Source of the DNA: Bacteroidales bacterium
Lineage (GTDB): Bacteria; Bacteroidota; Bacteroidia; Bacteroidales; UBA7960
DNA length: 8,561 nt
Direction of reading: 5' to 3'
NCBI GenBank assembly: GCA_007132395.1
Contig: SLOR01000121.1
Span: 1-8,561 of the forward strand
The notes beneath the pieces are model-generated. The model was given only the letters and a program-made list of their open reading frames with translations, was not told where the DNA came from and did no database searches. This document shows, piece by piece, positions 5,578 through 8,561 of the stretch (its first letter is position 1; each line of letters opens with the position of its first letter). Both the position numbers and the translations under genes were made by a program.

Positions 5578-6708
5578 TCAGATTGAAACTCCAAATCCCA
5601 GTTCGAGCATGAATTTATTTAACTGCGCGCTGCAATCATACGCATGGATATGGTATCCCGCGGGTTCTCTTCGAATGGGGTAAGCTTCCCTGAATCGTTC
5701 AAAGGATTCGGGTTTTGCCTTTAACTTTTCCGAGTCGCTGAGAATGTCGTAGGTCATCAGGCTCAGTTCCCTGAAAACGTCCTGCCGCTTTTTTTTGCTA
5801 CAGGAAAAATTGATGTTGGCATGGGAAGTTGTCGGAATATTTTCCGGGTACCATTCTCCCAGCCCCAGCCCGAAAAACTTGCTGATGGCCTGTACACTCA
5901 TGGCTGTCCCATTGGCTTTCCCATCAGCCGAGTACCCTGCAATGTGAGGTGTGGCAATGGCTGCAGCTTTCAATAGCTCCCTGCCGATGTGAGGCTCTTC
6001 CTCCCAAACATCCAGAACGGCACCTTCAAGCTTTCTGTTTTCCAGTGTTTCCAGCAATGCACTGCTTTGGGTTACTTCCCCCCTGGAAGTATTGATAAAC
6101 CAGGCGCCCTTCTTCATTTGTGAGAAGAATCCGGTATCGGCCATATGCCGGGTGTTGTTGTCAGCGCTCTGCTCAAGTGGAACATGCAGACTTACTATGT
6201 CGGATTCAGCAAGTAGCTTTTCCATCGATGCAAAGCCCATGTTTCCTTCACGTGCCTCCCTGGGAGGGTCGTGCAGCAATATGCGCATTCCCAGCAAATC
6301 GGCCAGCCGTTCCACGCGCCTTCCCACATTTCCCACGCCTATTACCCCCAGGGTAGTTTCGTGTAATGGCTGTGCAAGGCGGGGTGAAATGACGGACAAG
6401 GCAGCGCTTATGTATTGTACCACGGAAGAAGCATTGCAACCGGGGGCGTTGGTCCAGCGGATATTATTCTCCTCGCACCAGCGGGTATCGATATGGTCAT
6501 AGCCAATGGTGGCTGATGCAATAAAACGCACGCTGCTACCCTCAAGGAGTCTTTTGTCGCAGCGGGTGCGGGTGCGTATGATTAAGGCGTCGGCATCTTT
6601 GATCCGGTTGGCAGTGATGTCGGCAGGAGGTAAATAAACCACCCGGGCATAAGGTTCCAATGCTCCTTTGAGGAAGGGGATTTTCTGGTCGGCTACAATT
6701 TTGAGCAT
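5578..6708 (-). CDS. pdxB: Erythronate-4-phosphate dehydrogenase
   Basis: Oxidises 4-phospho-D-erythronate to 2-oxo-3-hydroxy-4-phosphobutanoate, the second step of deoxyxylulose-5-phosphate-dependent pyridoxal 5'-phosphate synthesis; cytoplasmic. The 376 residues fit the PdxB length. The substrate-binding region opens with KIVADQKIPF (3-12) and continues with ASATIGYDHID (64-74) and NAPGCNASSV (87-96). The NAD-binding Rossmann fold has GVIGVGNVGRRV (121-132). The D-2-hydroxyacid dehydrogenase catalytic residues are R209 (NTSRGEV), E238 (VWEEEP) and H255 (ATPHIAGYS). The C-terminal extension (about 287-376), with FRELSLMTYDI and ESFERFREAYPIRRE, corresponds to the PdxB dimerisation domain and separates it from other D-isomer dehydrogenases such as SerA. 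The start at MLKIVADQKIPF aligns with the family N-terminus. It is divergent from mnmE across 195 bp; no serC, pdxA or pdxJ is nearby. Confidence 0.95.
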   Translation of the reverse strand: MLKIVADQKIPFLKGALEPYARVVYLPPADITANRIKDADALIIRTRTRCDKRLLEGSSVRFIASATIGYDHIDTRWCEENNIRWTNAPGCNASSVVQYISAALSVISPRLAQPLHETTLGVIGVGNVGRRVERLADLLGMRILLHDPPREAREGNMGFASMEKLLAESDIVSLHVPLEQSADNNTRHMADTGFFSQMKKGAWFINTSRGEVTQSSALLETLENRKLEGAVLDVWEEEPHIGRELLKAAAIATPHIAGYSADGKANGTAMSVQAISKFFGLGLGEWYPENIPTTSHANINFSCSKKKRQDVFRELSLMTYDILSDSEKLKAKPESFERFREAYPIRREPAGYHIHAYDCSAQLNKFMLELGFGVSI

Positions 6709-6903
6709 AATGTGGTGGTAAAGGTTGTGGATTGCAAAGATGTGAAAAAATGATTGTTTTGTTGTAAAATAGAGTAAGGTTTTTATTCCTTAAGTGCTTT
6801 TATGGGAGAATAATGAAAATTTATTAGGGCTTTTTCATTACGGGGGTGAAAATTTCCTTAAAAAAATGTTTAGGTTTGTAATACACATCTAAAGGAGCGC
6901 GCC
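6709..6903. promoter_or_regulatory. Divergent pdxB-mnmE intergenic region
   Basis: On the plus strand TAGGTTTG (6871-6878) matches the -7 consensus TAnnTTTG and would give a leader of about 19 nt for mnmE; no good -33 TTTG is present. On the minus strand CATCTTTG (6742-6735) is a one-mismatch -7 candidate for pdxB. The rest is A/T-rich, with no hairpin or ORF that I can support. Confidence 0.4.
6891..6897 (+). promoter_or_regulatory. Strong Shine-Dalgarno of mnmE
   Basis: AAAGGAG followed by six bases (CGCGCC) before the ATG at 6904. It is the only clear anti-16S-complementary site among the genes here, which otherwise have A/T-rich leaders, and it fixes the mnmE start. Confidence 0.75.
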
Positions 6904-8304
6904 ATGAACAGTCCTATTTATCAGACAGAAGACACCATTTGTGCCCTTGCTACCCCCGCGGGTACAGGAGCCATTGCCGTGATAAGGGTTTCAGGAACAA
7001 AAACTTATGCCATGCTTGAAAAATTATTTCATCCCTATGGCAATATTGATTTTTCCGCCATTGAATCCCATAAAGTAGTCCTGGGGCAACTCCTGGAAAA
7101 GGATAAACCGGTAGATGAGGTGCTGGTAACCAAATTTACCAATCCGCATTCCTACACCGGTGAGGATGTGGTGGAAATTTCCTGCCATGGCTCATGGTTT
7201 ATTCAGCAGGAAATTCTGCGGGTGCTCATGGACAATGGCTGCCGCATGGCCAGCCCCGGTGAGTTTACCTTGAGGGCCTTCCTCAACGGGAAAATGGACC
7301 TTTCGCAAGCCGAAGCCGTGGCCGACCTCATTGCCTCCAATTCTGCCACCTCCCATACCATTGCTTTCCGGCAGATGCGCGGACACTTTTCCAAACGTAT
7401 TCAACAGCTACGCGCCCAGCTGCTCGACTTTGCCGCGCTCATTGAGCTGGAGTTGGACTTCAGCGAAGAAGATGTGGAATTTGCCAATCGCGATAAACTC
7501 ATCGACCTGCTGGATACCATGAGTACCGAGCTCACACAGCTTATAGAATCCTTCGCCATGGGTAATGTGCTCAAAAATGGCATCCCTGTAGCCATCATCG
7601 GCAAGCCCAACGTGGGGAAATCTACGCTGCTCAATGCCATCTTTAATGAGGAGAAAGCCCTCGTGTCCGATATACCAGGTACCACCCGCGATACCATCGA
7701 AGATGTGCTGGTGATCGACGGTGTGTCGTTCCGCTTTATTGATACCGCAGGATTGCGCGACAGCGACGACACCATCGAAAATATGGGTATCGAACGCACC
7801 TACGAAAAAATCAGACAGGCGTCCATTATCCTCTATATGTTTGATGCCGGTACCCCGCAGGAAGAGATTAACGAAACCATCACCGAATTCCGCGAAAAAA
7901 TTGACGACAACGACAAGCGTCTTATCCTTATCGCCAACAAAATCGACCTGCTGGAAGAGATACCCCACAACTTCAAAAACCTCGTGGAACTGGAAACCCT
8001 CTTCGTCTCCGCCAAACGCAAGGAAAACATCAACATGATTAACGAAACCCTGCTCAAATCTGTTTCGGTGGGCGTAGAAGAAGCCAACCAGAGCGTGGTA
8101 GCCAGCAGCCGCCACTACCAGGCCCTTATCGAAACCCTTAAATCGCTGGAAATGGTACACCAGGGCGTCCACCAAAACGTCAGTGGTGATCTGCTCTCCT
8201 CCGACCTGCGCGCCGCACTCCACCACCTGGGAACCATCACCGGTGAGATTACAAATGACGAGTTGCTGGGGAATATATTTGGGCGGTTTTGTATCGGGAA
8301 GTAA
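6904..8304 (+). CDS. mnmE: tRNA modification GTPase MnmE
   Basis: With MnmG it installs the 5-carboxymethylaminomethyl (or aminomethyl) group on wobble U34 of certain tRNAs, using a folate one-carbon unit and GTP; cytoplasmic. The 466 residues fit the family. The N-terminal folate-binding domain begins TICALATPAGTGAIAVIRVSG (11-31) and includes EISCHGS (91-97) and SPGEFTLRAFLNGKMDL (117-133). The helical domain has DLSQAEAVADLI (132-143). The inserted G domain has G1 GKPNVGKS (233-240), G2/K-loop GTTRDTIED (259-267), G3 DTAGLR (280-285), G4 NKID (345-348) and G5 SAK (369-371). The C-terminal helical part ends with the signature FGRFCIGK, whose Cys463 in the CxGK motif is catalytically important in the family. 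All key residues are present. Only 21 bp separate its stop from the convergent gene to the right, and no clear terminator is seen. Confidence 0.98.
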   Translation: MNSPIYQTEDTICALATPAGTGAIAVIRVSGTKTYAMLEKLFHPYGNIDFSAIESHKVVLGQLLEKDKPVDEVLVTKFTNPHSYTGEDVVEISCHGSWFIQQEILRVLMDNGCRMASPGEFTLRAFLNGKMDLSQAEAVADLIASNSATSHTIAFRQMRGHFSKRIQQLRAQLLDFAALIELELDFSEEDVEFANRDKLIDLLDTMSTELTQLIESFAMGNVLKNGIPVAIIGKPNVGKSTLLNAIFNEEKALVSDIPGTTRDTIEDVLVIDGVSFRFIDTAGLRDSDDTIENMGIERTYEKIRQASIILYMFDAGTPQEEINETITEFREKIDDNDKRLILIANKIDLLEEIPHNFKNLVELETLFVSAKRKENINMINETLLKSVSVGVEEANQSVVASSRHYQALIETLKSLEMVHQGVHQNVSGDLLSSDLRAALHHLGTITGEITNDELLGNIFGRFCIGK

Positions 8305-8325
8305 GGTTGAGGTTGATCTCTTAAG

Positions 8326-8561
8326 TTAACTGGTAAGCTCCGGTTTCCCCATTAAATATGCATGTAACAAAACTGCTCCCTTTATCCTGTAAACAGGTTC
8401 ATGTACTGTGCGGGTGATACAACGACTGCGGATAATACCGGACAACTTTTCACCAAAAAGCGCATACTTTTCAAAAAGTGCATACACTTCAGATTTACCT
8501 GCATTGTAATCTTTCCTGACCTGTATCGCTTCGAGAGCATTAACCTCCATGGCCATCTGCA
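8326..8561 (-). CDS. Partial ORF of unknown function (C-terminal part)
   Basis: Minus-strand reading frame, open to the right edge, with at least 78 codons and a TAA stop at 8328-8326. An internal ATG lies at 8556-8554, but the preceding codon (CAG) keeps the frame open, so the true start may be outside the window. I do not recognise the family. The stretch VRKDYNAGKSEVYALFEKYALFGEKLSGIIRSR has a loose resemblance to helix-turn-helix segments of the form IRxxYxxGxxxxxxLAxxYxVSxxTISxII, which would suggest DNA binding; this is weak. Residues YALFEK and YALFGEK come from a tandem duplication in the DNA (8446-8484). It converges on mnmE. It could also be a degraded gene tail. Confidence 0.4.
   Translation of the reverse strand, partial: QMAMEVNALEAIQVRKDYNAGKSEVYALFEKYALFGEKLSGIIRSRCITRTVHEPVYRIKGAVLLHAYLMGKPELTS
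8446..8484. repeat. Imperfect tandem duplication inside the right-edge ORF
   Basis: A 21-bp unit (8446-8466) and an 18-bp unit (8467-8484) lie head to tail. Both start CTTTTCA and end AAAAAGYGCATA, and they differ by a 3-bp indel and one substitution. The duplication keeps the reading frame and yields YALFEK followed by YALFGEK. Confidence 0.7.

Noticed and set aside
5371..5594. Two overlapping small minus-strand ORFs (66 and 70 codons) between pdxB and sucD
   Set aside because: They are made of intergenic repeat words, overlap each other and the sucD promoter or the pdxB end, and lack initiation signals; recorded as repeat instead.
6092..6502. A 136-codon plus-strand frame opposite pdxB
   Set aside because: It is fully antisense to the intact Rossmann domain of pdxB and has no domain pattern.
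7408..8226. A 272-codon minus-strand open frame opposite mnmE
   Set aside because: It lies wholly within mnmE, whose motifs are complete on the plus strand. The composition (many F, V, G, D and H) is what complementing mnmE codons yields, and there is no start signal or domain pattern.
8386..8397. Palindrome CCTGTAAACAGG as an operator
   Set aside because: It lies inside the right-edge reading frame with only 5-bp arms, and nothing nearby suggests regulation.
1..8561. A novel defence, secretion or biosynthetic system in the window
   Set aside because: All the well-supported genes except the TPR protein and the beta-helix lipoprotein are core housekeeping genes of unrelated pathways. No cluster of co-oriented unknown genes is present, so I do not claim one.

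Overview
The window looks like an ordinary housekeeping stretch of a Bacteroidota chromosome, probably Bacteroidales or Marinilabiliales (inference). The signs are: several intergenic matches to the Bacteroides-type -7 promoter element TAnnTTTG; A/T-rich leaders with almost no Shine-Dalgarno sequences; a lipoprotein whose cysteine is followed by acidic residues; and a TPR membrane protein next to ribH, an arrangement I recall from this phylum. I see no CRISPR array, transposase, integrase, tRNA, rRNA, toxin-antitoxin pair or defence operon.

Layout. Positions 1-121 hold repeated TGTTGAT motifs and no supported gene. Three minus-strand genes follow, in transcription order: a TPR membrane protein (2414-1725), ribH (1647-1159), a strong hairpin terminator (1103-1132), then fmt (1075-122). 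A 293-bp gap carries a near-symmetrical core that could drive both the TPR-ribH unit and the plus-strand gene 2708-4180, a large lipoprotein with a beta-helix-like C-terminal half. A 239-bp gap holds a degenerate repeat element and the sucD terminator. sucD (5292-4420) and pdxB (6708-5578) are on the minus strand, separated by 285 bp of repeat-like sequence. pdxB is divergent from mnmE (6904-8304, plus). A partial minus-strand ORF of unknown function runs off the right edge.

The recognisable genes serve unrelated core functions: initiator-tRNA formylation (fmt), riboflavin synthesis (ribH), the TCA cycle (sucD), pyridoxal phosphate synthesis (pdxB) and tRNA wobble modification (mnmE). They do not form one pathway or a novel system. 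The least understood items are the beta-helix lipoprotein, the partial right-edge ORF with an internal tandem duplication, and the intergenic repeats. All database-type statements here come from pattern recognition; no search was run.
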